A DNA stretch of 64,000 bases from Brugia malayi (taxonomy: Eukaryota > Nematoda > Chromadorea > Rhabditida > Onchocercidae): positions 11,885,721-11,949,720 of the forward strand of contig NW_025062479.1 in assembly GCF_000002995.4 (NCBI RefSeq), written 5' to 3'. A program made the position numbers and the translations under genes. This document shows positions 1 to 13,347 of the stretch, one piece after another. How positions within the stretch are numbered: position 1 is the first letter of the stretch; the number at the start of each line of letters is the position of its first letter. Under the pieces are notes generated by a model. It had not been told where the DNA came from and searched no databases. It saw only the letters and a list, made by a program, of their open reading frames with translations.

Positions 1-3000
1 AACAGAAGCCCGCTGTAGCACGGAAACTATGGAAAGGCGTAAGTCATTTGAATGCCCGATTTAAATTAGTATAAACTTCACAGGTGACATCGTACTTGGG
101 TTTGAAAGCAGTAATCAGAGAAGCTAACGTTGAACTGCAGTTTTGCTTTTTTAATATCATAAGTGCTAATCGTGATAGGAATTGAGGAATAATTAGCCCT
201 CCACTTTTCTATTATTTTTTCTCTGTGATTTATCCACTCTTAAAATTAGAAAACCAGAAAAGAAAAAGAATTGTATTTGGCGAGACCTATATTTTCTAAT
301 TTAGCTTTATATTTCAGCCAACGCCTCTACTTCCTCCAATGAGTCCAGTGCACCGTGAAGATGGTTTTTTTCCCATTAATACTGCAAGGTAGCTTTTTTG
401 CTGGTTTTTATGTAATAAATATTAGGATAATCCGGGATGATAGAGACTCATAGTTTTGGAGCTTCATAAATTCATATTTCGTATTTTTAAACCTGAATTT
501 TATGTACAGAAGATCTTGTTTTCTAATTATGAAGATCACTTTTTATACCGGCTATATACTTTTCATCTTTTTGCTTCGAGTTTATTCTATAGTTTTCCAT
601 TTTCAGGATTTTTTTTTACTATCTTTCTTTAGATTACATAACGACAATCGCATAACTCCAGCAAGTTCAAGCATCGCTTCGGATTCCGATAGTCGGTGGC
701 ATCATGCGAAAGTGCGAAGTGCAGTTGCATTTTACGATGATTTAGTTGAAACCGGACTGATGGTGTCACCAACTGTTTTTCGTAGTCCAAGAGATTCATC
801 ACTTGACCAACAAATGTGTTATTTGAGTTGTTAATGCTTTTATCTTATTTTTGGCTTTGTAGGCAAGTTTGCGTGTTCGAGACAAAGTTTCGATTGTTTT
901 GAAGAAAGGGCTGATGACATTAATGAAATAAGACCTGCATTTGATTGGTTTATCCGATGATTTGCAGTTTTTATAGTGTTGTAGCATTGCAGTTCTATGA
1001 GGTCGTCGGTTATTTCGGATGGTTCTTGGATAGATTTCCAGCTTAGTAGTCCACTTTCTAGTGAAATAGAATCGTTGTGTTCGGAACAAAGTTTTGATTG
1101 TTCTGAAGAAAGAGCTGAAAATACAAATGAAAAAACTTTGATTGCGGAGAAAAATTTCGAATCAGATGTAACTTTGTAAGCTTTCTGCTTTTATAAAAAA
1201 TTTACAGTCCCACGGTTTCTGCTGAAGATCGTATTGAAAATGTTATAGCAGAGTTGCAGTTTTTTTTTATTAGTGAGTAAATTTAGGTCATTTGACTTTA
1301 ATTTGTTAACAGTTAGATTTATTCTGCACAACTGTACTTCAAAGATGTATTTTAGTATCTTAGTTTCGATGTACACAGTAATACTGTGGTTCTAGGAGTA
1401 ACTTGCTTTAGTTTTATTTGTTAATAGGGATAGAACGGAATCTAGAAAATATTAATTTTCGGATAATTATTGGATGTAGTTGTAGTAGAAGACTTGAAAA
1501 ATAGTGTTTCCAGAGAAGCTCGTTCATGATAGCCATTGTTGATTAAAATAATTTCGTTTTTATAATAATCATATAAGTTTTGTACATTCAATTTAGAAAA
1601 TGAGCCAGAAATCGGATATAGATCAATGGCAAAATACGTTATGGCTTAACTTTATTTTTCCTTTCTTTTTTGTGTTGATATCCTCTCTAAACGTTTTAAT
1701 GTTTTTCCCTCTTTCTTTCAGGACATCGAAAGATGTGATGGTGTATAGTTCGAATATTGCTGGCAATTCGAAAATACGGAAATCAAGGGTGATTTTGCAC
1801 AAACGAGTCGTTCTGCCAATTTTTTTTTTTTTATCACAAACAAATTTAAATACTGCACATGTCAGATTCGTTTGGTAATTTTTTTTTTTTTTTTTTTTAA
1901 AAGTGAAAGCATGGGTATTTTAGAATCTGGAATCGAATTGCGAACTGTTGCTTTCTTGCGATTCTGAAGCTACGTCATCAAGGCCTAGTAGTGATGCTTA
2001 CAGCTTAACTAATACGCTTTGTCGTACTAGCATAGTCAGCCCAACAATTATGGACACTGTCTACAACACCGGTTCTCAGGAAGAGGTTTCTTTTACAAAA
2101 AAATAAAAAAAAAATTGCGGCGGTAAGGTGGAAATAGAAGAAAAGATTACGGACGAATTTAGAATTAGAATATGATGAGGTGAATATCTTATTGGGAGAT
2201 GTTTATTTGTAATTAGTACGAATAAAATGAGTATTTTTATTTTCTTTTGTTTTTTATTTTATTTATCCATAGAGATGGAAGTCAAGTCTCCACTGGAGAT
2301 TTTGTGCAAAATGAAGTTATTCGAAAGTCATCATGAAAATGAATGAAGTGAGGATTATAGGATCAGAGATTAAAGAAGCTTCACTATGCTGCAGTCGAGA
2401 TTTATACAGTTGAGAAAAAATTTGTTGAACAACTGGAACTTATTGCTGTGGTAAGTATTTAATATTTAGAGTTGACGAATACTATTTTTTACGAAGTACT
2501 TTTTTTTCTTTATCTATGATTATTTCTCAGAAATATCCTGAATTTTTGACAAAATATGGGAAGGAACTGGGGATCGATTTCTTAAAAACGCTACCAAATG
2601 GATATCCTCATTTGATCAATCGGATAGCTCAACAGCTTCTGATGGTTAAAGAAGCACATAAGTTTTTGTTGGAGAAAATTTCGTCGAAAATTGAGAATTG
2701 GTATTTTTTCTTTAAATAATAGTTATGACTTTTCCTCATTAGAAGAACATATGATCTGAGGCGATATAAGGAAAATCATTAAACAAAAAGCGTTCGAATA
2801 AGATTTTGCTGACTCTGGGTAGCGTTAAAAATTATTATGAAATATATTTTGGGAGTTTATATAATGATGAAAATTACATAATTCTAGGGATTCGAGAGTT
2901 CCAAGTATGGCAGAATGCTTAAAAAACGGTGCTGGCTTATTGAAATGCTGTCTACCTTACCTCAAAGAAAAGAGGAAGCATGTTGATGATTTCATCAGAC

Positions 3001-6000
3001 TGCTTCAAGAAAATGAAGAATTAGCTCGGGCAACAACAAAGGTGAGCAGAATTGGGATATTTCGAAATGAATTACTGTTATTTAATACGTTTCTCTAGGT
3101 TTGCTGTTTTCAGTTCGAGGAAGAAGTAATGGGAAAAATATCTATAATTCAGCAACTTGATATTGTTCATCAAAATGTTGTGCGTTATACAATTTTACTA
3201 GAGGCATATAAAAAGCACCTAGTGCCTGAATCTGACGAATTGGGAGTATGTATGGGTTAGTTTCAGTTCGAAGCTTATCTTTGGCATTCCGAAAAACATT
3301 TTTTTTTTTCTGTTTTTAAGTGGCCTCACACATTCATACTACCGCTTTTAGTAAAGTTTCATAAAGGAGAAATTTTGTATTATTCAGATGCATTGGTGCA
3401 GTTATCAAAAGTATCAGAATTAGTTGATCGGCAGATTAGTCGAGCTGAATTGGAAAAACGTTTAATTGACTTGTATCGACAGCTTGAGGTATTTTTTTAT
3501 GACTGAAGAGAAAAGTAGCCTAAATATTCAGTAGTTTGCATAAAAATTAAAATTTGCAGGGAAGGTTTAATGTTTTCGAAGCAAATCGTCACCTTTTATT
3601 TGAAGGCGAATTGATGAAACAGTCGCGGAAAGATTTACAGCCGCGTTATTTGATATTAGTATGTCCTTTTTTCCAAGAAAAAAGTGTTCATGATGTGGAT
3701 TTTTCTAATTCGTTTTTTCTTTCAGTTTAAAAGATTCCATTAGGTAACAGAAAATTGCTTGTTAGAAAAGATATGTTATTTTATTGAGGATAACTGAAAT
3801 CATTTCTTCTTGTAGAATATTGAGGCACATTGTCGTCTAATAGCGGTATTCTATTCAGGCTCTTAGTTATAAGATACATAATCATGAGGATATCTATTCG
3901 CAACTGGTTTGAAACACCAACATGAAATCTCAGTTCACATTTGCCAAACCATTAGGATAGCAAAGCTCATGAAAGTAGCAGATGTGAAAAAGACGTAATA
4001 AATCTATAATGTTATATTCTATAAAAATATCTAAGGTTCGGACAATTTTTGATGTATTGCAGTTCTCGGATGTGTTATTAATTTGTAAATATTCAAGAAC
4101 ACCTTCGCTTGGAACAGATGCCAATTTTCATTCTGAATTTTATAAATTTCTTGTTTCTCGGATTCGTGTTAAAGCAGAAGAACATGGCGAATACGAAACT
4201 CATTTCCAGTTGTACACCACACAGAAAAGTGCCGTTTTTATCGCAAAGTATGTTTTATTTTTTCTGAAGGTTTGTTCATTCCAGGCTCATTGTTTTGTTT
4301 ATCACTAAAGCAGTTAGGTAAACTGTCACAAAATCTAATCTGCTCGTCGTAAAGGGCGAAAAACCATAACAGCTAAGCAGTGTAGAAGAAACAGGTACAA
4401 CATGTCTGTTTCTTGTACAGGATGTTGTACTTCCACAGTAAGGAACTTGCATTGTTTGATTGATTTGTACTAATAATTTAATTCTTGAAACTTTTGACAA
4501 AAGAAAGAATGTAACATTTTAACAATGAAAGAATTTTGCTGGATCTTTAGAACGAAGCGAGAAAGAGATGATTGGGTGAAACGAATCAGCGAAGCAAAGA
4601 TGGAGGCAAAAGAGCTTCGTCACATCAAAGCTGCAAGAAATAAGGTTATTCCTAGATGATTCATGTAAAGTTATTTGATATCTCTTTTACTCCTAATTTT
4701 CCTAATTTCATTTTTAGATCCTCAATGTTCGAGTAATGCATGTAGATGAGCCAACGGATGAATGCACATCGGATACGAAGACATCAAACAATGGATTAGA
4801 TAATGGTATCTCACTGTCCATTACTGGGAAGCACAAGTATACACCATTATGGATACCTGATCCAAAAGCAACATCATGTATGATGGCTGGCTGCTCTACA
4901 AAATTCAACGTTCTGAATCGTCGCCATCATTGTCGTGAATGTGGATACGTTTGTTTTTTTATATTTTCCTGTTGGAGAAACAGTTTTCAATTTTGATTTT
5001 ACAACTGCTATAAACCTTTAGGAGGAATAATTTTTTTTTTTTTTGATTTTATCAAGGAAATTTCACTTAAAATATGTTACAAAAAATATGTTATACAGAA
5101 CTTGTATGTTGATATCACCTTGTACAATAATATGAGAAAAAATTTTTGACATATTAAATGACGTTATTGACCGAGAATTTTCATCGCGGATTACATTTTT
5201 TTTTTGTTTTGTTTTGAATAAGTGAAATTTTCATTTCGGATATAAAGTCGCTTTAAAGATTTTTTTCTAGTAAAAGTTTTGAATGTCACGAAAATTTTTG
5301 GATTTCGCTGGATCGATTTCCTAGTTAGTTGTTAAACATTCATTTACAGTTGATATGTCGTTCTTGTGTTGGTTATGCTCCAGTCAAAACTAGCAGTTAC
5401 TATGTGCGCACCAAAGTTTGTCCAGAATGCTATGTTAAAATCACCAAAAAATGTTTGTTCAATACGATTTTTTTACCCATCTGAAAATTTGCATCTTCTA
5501 TTATATTCTAGAAAGATTGAATTTGCTTTGAATAATTTCAAATTGCTTAATTTTTTGTTTTCCTAACATACACTAAATGTGATTTAAGGGAAAGGAGACT
5601 TAGGAAATACAACTTTCACAGCTCCGGAAAATGAATCACTTACTAAAACTAATGTTCCCAGTCGAAATGCCGAAGGAGTAGTATCTGGTACTGTATTTCT
5701 CAGGTTACTTTTTTTCACTCCGCATTAGATTCATTTCTGTTATAATGTATTACGATCATTTTCATGTTGCTAATGAATCTTTTATTCTTTTCAGGAATCA
5801 AAAAGGTGGTGAAAATGAAAAGTGGGGTCGGCTTACATCGCATGCAGATGGTGTCTTAGTGCTTTGCTTTTATGATGCGGAGTTTGTGAGTTTATGTAAA
5901 TGCTTTGTAAATTATAATAGTCTTTTCCGATGAAAAAGATTTTTACGATGTCTCCAATTACAGAGAAAAAAGTGCTAATAACAGACAAAGGGGTCTTGCA

Positions 6001-6364
6001 GGGTAATTGAAGAATTTGTTAATTGAAAATTTATAACATTTGAGGATGTGGATCCTGTGGCGCGCTATGTTCTTATAGGATTTACACTTTGTGTTCAAGA
6101 ATTAGATGATGGTGGTCGTTTGTTTGAGCTACGGCATGCTAATCAAGTGAACAAGAGTAGTTGTATTTCACTTCATTTTCGAGTTGCACATTCAGGAAGT
6201 GCTGAAAGGTTATTCATTTGGCGTTGATTATTAATATATTGTCGATTAAAGAGGTGTCCTGATATTTAAATTTCAAGTTTCAGGATTTTAATCTTCTATT
6301 CTATTTTAGGTGGTATAAGATGCTAAAGAGAGGGCTGGGAAATGGTATTACTATATATCCGTAA
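1..6364 (+). CDS. exc-5: FGD/EXC-5-type Rho GEF (DH-PH-FYVE-PH), 5' partial
   Basis: This is a guanine-nucleotide exchange factor for Rho/Cdc42-type GTPases; C. elegans EXC-5 shapes the excretory canal. The gene enters from the left edge. Exons with consistent phase are 1-38, 318-388, 633-815, 993-1175, 1208-1241 (donor uncertain), 1597-1637, 1722-1788, 1924-2085, then 2531-2700, 2888-3041, 3114-3249, 3388-3488, 3560-3658, 4063-4247, 4551-4644, 4718-4948, 5350-5452, 5589-5703, 5795-5885, 6045-6208 and 6310-6364. The DH domain starts near 2380 (AAVEIYTVEKKF) and runs to about 3480. The first PH is at 3560-4640 (DDWVKRI near its end). The FYVE finger is at 4840-5450 with the RRHHCRECG signature. 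The second PH is at 5640-6350 and ends with WYKMLKRG. The N-terminal part is serine- and acid-rich. Exons between 2086 and 2380 could not be joined unambiguously. Family assignment is secure; the symbol rests on domain order. Confidence 0.88.
868..930 (+). pseudogene. Decayed duplicate of an exon segment in the Rho GEF gene
   Basis: This stretch in the intron after exon 633-815 is clearly similar to 1071-1133 inside exon 993-1175. Both encode a block around QSFDC-EERA. It has a possible acceptor (ctttgtag, ending at 863), but joined to the preceding exon (phase 2) it runs into TGA, so it cannot be included in frame. I read it as a relic of a local duplication; a regulated poison exon is the alternative. 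Confidence 0.5.
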
Positions 6365-7592
6365 CTGGTGGAGTTGGAGCTTCACTTCATACACTTTTTT
6401 ATCAACTTCTATTGACACCTATTTTTATAGGTGTACCTTCGTCATCAACACTTATTTCTGTTCATTACTTATTTCTTTAGTGTTAGTATTTCAGCAATTA
6501 TATGAGTTTAGTGCACAGAATTCGTGCATATATGCATATATTTTGTTCAACACATATTCCCATACTTTACAACACTTGCTGTATTTATAGACTCTATTTC
6601 AATTCCAAGAATTGTATTAACGTCTTAATAATTCGTTTAACCCAAGGATGAGTAGATAAGATATTACACGTTGTATGGATTTTATGAAAATAATAATGCA
6701 ATAGATTTCATGAATGACATTTGGAATTCAAATTAGCGTTAGTTTCCAAAGTTTCGTTAAAAAATTTTTGATATATAAAATGCTCCGAGATCAGTGAAAT
6801 CTTCAGTTCTGAGGGATGACGTTTGAAGGGCCGTGGTGGGGATGACTTAGCTAAATAGTGGTGTCATATAAAGGATAAACTTGTAACCATTCAATTGAGA
6901 AAAAAAAAAAAAAAAAAAAAAAAACCTTTCAAGGGGAAAACAAGAAACAAAGAATGAAGTGAGAGAGGAAAGATGTGATTCATTTATTTTACTCTTATAT
7001 GTTGTTCTATACGGCTATAATATGTTCATATACATATATGCTCCTTTTGTAAACATTTTCTATTAATATCGTAACATGATGGACACTTCCTATAAGTTCC
7101 AATATAAAGAAATTAGCGCTAAGAGATCAAGAACATAGAATGATTTTAGGACTAACTTGGAATTGTACTGAGACAACTTGAATTATATCTCGTACGGAGA
7201 GAGGAAAGCAGATGAGAGTTAGGGAGTTACAACTTACTTTTCTTACTCACTTTTGTTTTAGATAAAATGTGGTACAGATTATAGGCCAATAAGACAGTTT
7301 CACAAGCAATGAATTTACAGTTAGCGTCACAACTGTGACACCGAGACAAGGCTTCAAATCAAATTCCGAGATGTTTATTTCTCACGTATCAGTACTGCGG
7401 GGCTAAATATAACTGGTAAAAAGAAAATACTAAAATAAGGTCACAAATGATCATTAAATACCAGCAATGAATGTGTATTTTCAATTGGAGAAGAGATGAA
7501 ATCATGGTTTCGTAAAATCTGTCTAATGCAGCAAAAATTTCTTCGATATATCGAAGTGAAAAAGAAGGTGGAGAGGTGGGAAGCTACGTAAC
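6365..7592. other. Spacer between two convergent genes
   Basis: The spacer holds the 3' ends of the Rho GEF (plus) and methionine aminopeptidase (minus). An A-run of about 25 bases sits at 6900-6924. I see no coding exon. A TTTATT (AATAAA on the minus strand) at 7374-7379 is a candidate poly(A) signal for the aminopeptidase. Confidence 0.6.
7374..7379 (-). terminator. Candidate poly(A) signal for methionine aminopeptidase 1
   Basis: AATAAA on the minus strand, about 215 bases beyond the stop codon. The match is exact but the motif is frequent in this AT-rich sequence. Confidence 0.3.
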
Positions 7593-10260
7593 CTAATTTG
7601 AGGAATAACTTTTTTCTAGCTGATCCATAAACCAGGGGCGGCCTGTGTTTCGAGCTGTTAACACGTCACATCCGGACTCAGTCACCAACAATGTCTGTTC
7701 GAATTGTGCCGAGGGCTTCCCATCACTCTAAACTAGTCAAATAATTACCACAATGAAACTCATTTAATCTTCTAAAATCCGGAAAATTTACTTCATCTCG
7801 ATATTAGAGAAAAAATACTGTAGAAAACGCACAGTGACGGCAGTCCAATTGTCCGGCCAACGTTCGTTGTTATGTCCACCAGCGTTAACCATTGGCTCGA
7901 TGGTAAATGTATTGCCAGCCTTCATAACTCCTGTCACTTTGTTTTCTAGAAAAGATAACCAAAAAAGCTACTTGAAATAAAAGCGAATGACGTTTAGGTC
8001 AGACCCGGAAATCATTCACCATTGTTTTTAATATTTGGAAAATGTTCGCTTGTTTTTGATTAAGAGAATAGAAATGAAATCTTAAACACGAAGATAAATG
8101 AATAAAACCAAAGCATTACTTGCATAATGTGGCACATTCGGAAGAGTGTGGAAAAGCCTGAAACAGTGGTCAATAGGAGACAAACTATTGAAAAATATCG
8201 AGACTTCGGAATTTATTCTAAATGAAAAGTACCAAAAGAGTTCAAAAAAAAAGAGGTGCCCAAAAACCTGTGAATTCCGTGTCCACAATATGATTTAACA
8301 ACCGATAAGCCATGCGCATTTGCATGTTTTTGGATAACATTGCCAATTTCACGGAAACGCACACCCGGACGAACTGAAGTAATTAAGCGTTTAACAGCTT
8401 CCATTTAAATCCATAAAACGGTGTTTTTGATGAGAAAAAAAAAAGTCTAGTGCAAATTCTACATGTGCGAAAAACCACTTTTAGATAGCTATAATCACCG
8501 AGATCAATAGCATGCTGCAAGCATTCATATGTAACTTTCACCAGTTTCCTCGTATCTTCCTTAACCCTATCACCGATCAGAAATGTTTCGTTTAGATCGC
8601 CATGAAAGCCACGATGATATACTGTCACATCAACTGAAAATTATGTTCATTTAGCATTTACTACCAATCACTTCATGCTGCAAAATCAAAAAGCATTAGG
8701 ACGCGTCTGAAGATTAACTGAATAAAAAAAGGAGTAGCAATTACACTAAAAAGTACCATTGCAAATATCGCCATTTTCAAGTTTTCGCATATCTGGGATC
8801 CCATGACAAATGACTTCATTAACTGATGTACAAACACTCTTCGGAAACTGATGATATCTAAATAACTCTGAATGGTACAATTCTAAACAGCTTAATTTTG
8901 ATTTGATAATAAATCTTGAAGTATGATATCCATCATGACAACTTAGTGTGCATGCATGGAAGTTACCTGAAGTAATAAATAAGTTATAATTAAACTAAAA
9001 TCCTACCCGAGAGGAGAAGGGTAACAGTCTCTTTCGATACAAGCTTCATGCACAACAGCATCGATGTGATCTGTGGTAATACCAGGTTCACAAACTCGAG
9101 CCGCTTCATCCAGCACTTCCCTAGCCAGTTTACAAACTGTTCTCATGCAATCTATTTCATTATCATCGAGAACCTGAAATGCTCAATTTCATACTTATTC
9201 CTAAACAATATGGTATTAGCTCTTCAAAATGATGTCCTTTTTCACACAGTAAATTCAGTTTTTTAATAAAATATTACGATTTTGAGCCTCAAATTTTTAC
9301 TCGTTGTCAAAACTTCTAAAAACTCAGAAATTAATTCGATTATTTTAAATCGATGCTTAGTCTTACAAAATGAACTACAGAAGAAAAAGCTTGCAAAACG
9401 ACAAAATTGAAAAAACCTTCCACTTTTTAGCATTATTGAATTAACCTTAATCTCATTAATATTTCTTGCAAGTTGTTCGGCTTCCGAAATCCCATCTGCA
9501 CGGAATGCATAATCAGGTTTTGCGATAGTATTTGGAACCCCGCGCTTCTGCCCCATTGGTGCTGGACGTAACAACCCGGTAAAGTGATAATAAGGCCATG
9601 GATTGTATTGTTCCGAAGTACATGCTAAGTGGATCAATTTATGAAATGCCCAGCTATTTTTGAAACATGCCTGGAAAAATGAACCTATTCGATTAATGTT
9701 TAGTTTCAGAAAATTTGATAAATAATAAAAAATGTAAAAAATAAGTAAGTCTACAGCTCGAACTGGACGGCAGGCTACCAAGAGACTAGTATATTGATGA
9801 ATTCATGACGTGACCATACTTTTGTATAGTTTCTACATCTGTTTCGGGAAGTACCTCAAAATGTCAATCATATCGAAATCCATTTTTTGGTAAAACTTTC
9901 TGAGATCCGAATACAACAATGACGATATCCAGCATCTCCCTAATGGCTTCATCCGTAATCTATTTATCATACTCTCCTAATTCTGGCCAACACCGGAAAA
10001 TACTCTAAATACCCATCCTCCTCATTATTTTTGAACATTACCTTCAGTTTAAAGTGAAATTCCTCTGGAACGTGACGAACTATTATAGGTCCGAACTGAA
10101 TAATAATACTAACCTGGGAGCAAAAGTAGGAATCCTTCAATTTCAGTTCGATGCACGTAGGGCAACGCAACCTGGCTGTGTTGCTGCACTCCGATGCGCT
10201 GCACAAAATACCATTCATCGGCTGGTCGCCGCCTCCCAATACGCCTATTGATGAATGCAT
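7593..10260 (-). CDS. map-1: Methionine aminopeptidase 1 (METAP1/MAP-1)
   Basis: This is a cytosolic metalloprotease that removes the initiator methionine from nascent chains at the ribosome. Nine exons join without a frame break: 10260-10114, 9670-9446, 9173-9007, 8857-8757, 8633-8499, 8373-8268, 8157-8120, 7945-7833 and 7727-7593. They give 388 residues, close to the 386 of human METAP1. The N-terminus carries the C6H2 zinc finger typical of type 1 enzymes (CPTCIEL, YFCSQACF, HKLIH). The catalytic pita-bread fold follows, with metal ligands in [13 protein letters not shown] (Asp, Asp), the His region CGHGIH to PNVPHYA, FTIEPM (Glu) and SAQFEQT (Glu). The start is the upstream of two in-frame ATGs in exon 1; the second lies 14 codons later. 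All active-site residues I can check are intact. Confidence 0.96.
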
Positions 10261-13200
10261 CGCGGAAGCGCAATGACGAAAACCAGCAAAACTCGACCAA
10301 TTATTTGCTCGCTCATACCTTTGATGAAACTTATTACGTATCACGTGCTTTTTGACGATTACGGATGAGAGCAGAATACATTTCACTGATGCAATCTCTT
10401 CTAGCTGTTGGTGAAATTATTCTATCCAACAAGTTTAGTTTCCAAGAATATAACAGGTGCAAGGTGCACGGTGAGGAGTTAAATATAAAAACAGGGATTC
10501 AAGCAAACAAACCTATCGTAGTACCATTTAAAGACACTGAAACATGATCTATATATGGCATTATTGCTAAGGATAATTTGCACAATTAAAGTATTAAGTC
10601 AGAAATCTCGAGGAATGTTGGCATCATTTGGGGAACAGAGAAAATTTAAAGCAGAAAACTTGAAACGGGTGATCTTGAAATCACTTAATAAGAAATTTCA
10701 TGTGAGAAAAATATTAATGTCTAAAATCTTTAGAAAAATTTTCCTGACCTTTTGACCTTTGACTTATTAGTGAACTTTGGGTATTTTTGGGATTACAAAA
10801 TGAAGCGGAATGAGTCAGTAATCCCGAGGGTTGTTGGTACCGTCTAAGGGCAACATTTGTACATCGTAGAATTCCGGAATGTTCTGCCCTTAAAACATAA
10901 ATGAATCATTTAAGGAAAAACCTCACACTATCCATTCCGTACCATCTATGAAAAAAGAGGGAATAGTTATTGAACTAAATTCACCCATATTTGATAAATT
11001 GAAAATTTAAATATTTCTGTTTCCTACCTAGCTATATACATTTTTTTCCAAAAATTCCCATCTGGGCAATTTTCCCAAAAACCGTCATCCCGATGAAGTC
11101 CAGGAATCTCCTGCGCGTAATTCGGCTAATCACTATGGTCTCTTGTTTCACTTTCGAAATTTTATCTGAAAGCCTTTGGCTTCCTTTTTTATTCTCAGTC
11201 ACTTTTTTTATGTTTCAATATAACTTGAATCATAACTAGGCATCCATTGGTGGAATCAGTTGTTGTTACTGAGTATTATTTCAGTCCGTCTAAAACTCAG
11301 GAATTATTTCATGGATTAATTTCTATCAAATATTTGCTGTTATACTCCTTATATATATATATATTCATTTCATTCCTATGTATATATATATATAAGGAAG
11401 AAATGAATGTTTGAAAGTATGACGGTTATTGCTTTTATATTTAGCATATTCCCACTTTCGTTTCCTTCACAGAACTTACACTTTTACATGTTTTTTTTTT
11501 CTTTTTTTTTTCGATTACCAAAATCATTTTCCAAATCTGATGTCACCCTTCCTTGTAGTTAAAAATACTCAAAACTATCGGAAACGGGGAGGGTCAAAGG
11601 TATGAATTACATCATATATTAAAGTGCATATATTTTGTTCGTAAACTATTTCGAATTTAAACCTGTAGATTATCATGAAGTATTCAGACGTAAAGTGTAT
11701 TATTTTCAATATCACGAATTATCGTACCATGGAAATAGACTGAACGAATTATTTTTGTTTTTGTTTTGTTTCAAAAATCATCAAAAATACTTGGAAAATT
11801 GGGAAAAGATTAAAATTTCATACAAGCATACAAACACATATAAATAGGCATAAATATACGGAAGCGTAGCATATGCTGTGTTACGCTATTGGTATGCGGA
11901 ATTACAGAGATAATTGTGACGGAAGGGAAAACATTTGCGATCTAACAAATGGAAGCTTTTTTCTGATATGTGACAAGAAAGAAGAACTAGTTTTATGACA
12001 CTGTACGAGCAGAAATATTTTTCACTTGCATGAGGACCGAAAACCAGTAAGTAGTCTCGACATGAGAAGGGGATGGGGACGAACAAAGATCAATCACCAT
12101 CCATGTCCCCCTTCCCTCCCACCTTCCTCTTCACCCTTACTCTCTCCCACCTGTCGCATGAGATTTCGAAGTGCTTTTTCTTCTCCATGATTTTCATTCT
12201 GATGTATGATACTGTAACAAGGGTGATCATTTATCATCATTGCGTCCTGTTAACCACTATCATCTGTAACTGTCATTATCGTTATCGTCAACATTATTAT
12301 TACTATCTTACTGTTAATATCATAATTAAACCAATTTATGATTACGAGCTTCCTTCATCACTCTATTCTTGCTCTCGTAATACCCTCAGTTCACCTATTC
12401 ACCATTCTCTCTTTTTCAAAAAAACGGACTCTTCTGAGATAGAGAATCTGCTACTACTACTGCAGGTTACAGTGTTGCATTTCATTTTTTTCCTTTGTTT
12501 TTAACTTGACAAATTTTTAACCTCTATTCACATCATTTGTTGATATTTCATTTTAAGTGATAATTTTTCATTGATTATTTTATAATTCCAATTTATTTTA
12601 CACAATTTTCAACAAAACTAATTTCCAAAGCAAAGCATGACTGGTTCATTCGTAATGCAAAGTAGTTGCTACATTATTGTGCATTTCTCTTAATTTTTGT
12701 GTATCTCTTAATTTCCTTATATTCTTCTTGAATTACCTAATTTAATTTTTAACCTTAACATATCCTGCAGAAATGAGAAGGTTAAACTTGCTATGGAATC
12801 TAAATCAATCTAAAAGAATGGAAAATAAGCACTGAGGATGAGAAGGAGTTGATACCATCTACTGTTGTGCGGACCAGTGCGAATTGTTAGATACAGACAA
12901 GTTCTGCTGCAATCATTAAATAGGTATCGATGTAAAATTATCAAATTAAAGCGAGATTTATTTAAGAAATTTAAACATTCGTAAATTCAAAATTACGGGA
13001 AATATTGTAACACAGCCTATTATACATCTTATGTAATTATTTTGTCACATGTTCATCTGTTACAGACGATAAAATTGAGAATTGTAAATAATATTTCCTC
13101 ATGCCAAATCCTCTTCCCTTCATCATTTTAAAAACGCATTTGTAATCATTGATTTTAATCTTCTTGTACTTCGTTTTGCTATATCCTGATTTCTTTTTTT

Positions 13201-13347
13201 TCTCCTTTGATGTACATGATTTTATAATTCAAATAGCAGATTTACTTTACAAAACATTCATGTACACATACATTGTTTATTTATGATATTTCACATCATA
13301 AGGCCAAAATAGATATAGTTTTTCACAACTGTACTTAATGCTTCACA
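10261..13347. other. AT-rich spacer upstream of methionine aminopeptidase 1
   Basis: No recognisable gene. Open frames here, such as 12073-12504 and 11635-11847, have low-complexity or unstructured composition and no supporting splice sites. The stretch contains a TA-rich hairpin at 11346-11399 and should include the promoter of the minus-strand gene ending at 10260. Confidence 0.5.
11346..11399. repeat. Near-perfect TA-rich inverted repeat (hairpin)
   Basis: The left arm TCCTTATATATATATATAT (from 11346) is matched by TATATATATATATAAGGA ending at 11398, with a spacer of about 17 bases. A second pairing, ATTCATTTC at 11363 with GAAATGAAT just after 11399, extends the foldback potential. It may be a simple cruciform-forming TA tract or the remains of a small foldback element. 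Confidence 0.75.

Noticed and set aside
9263..9445. Extension of the aminopeptidase exon 2 reading frame past 9446
   Set aside because: Read-through of an intron; splicing at 9446/9173 restores the conserved protein.
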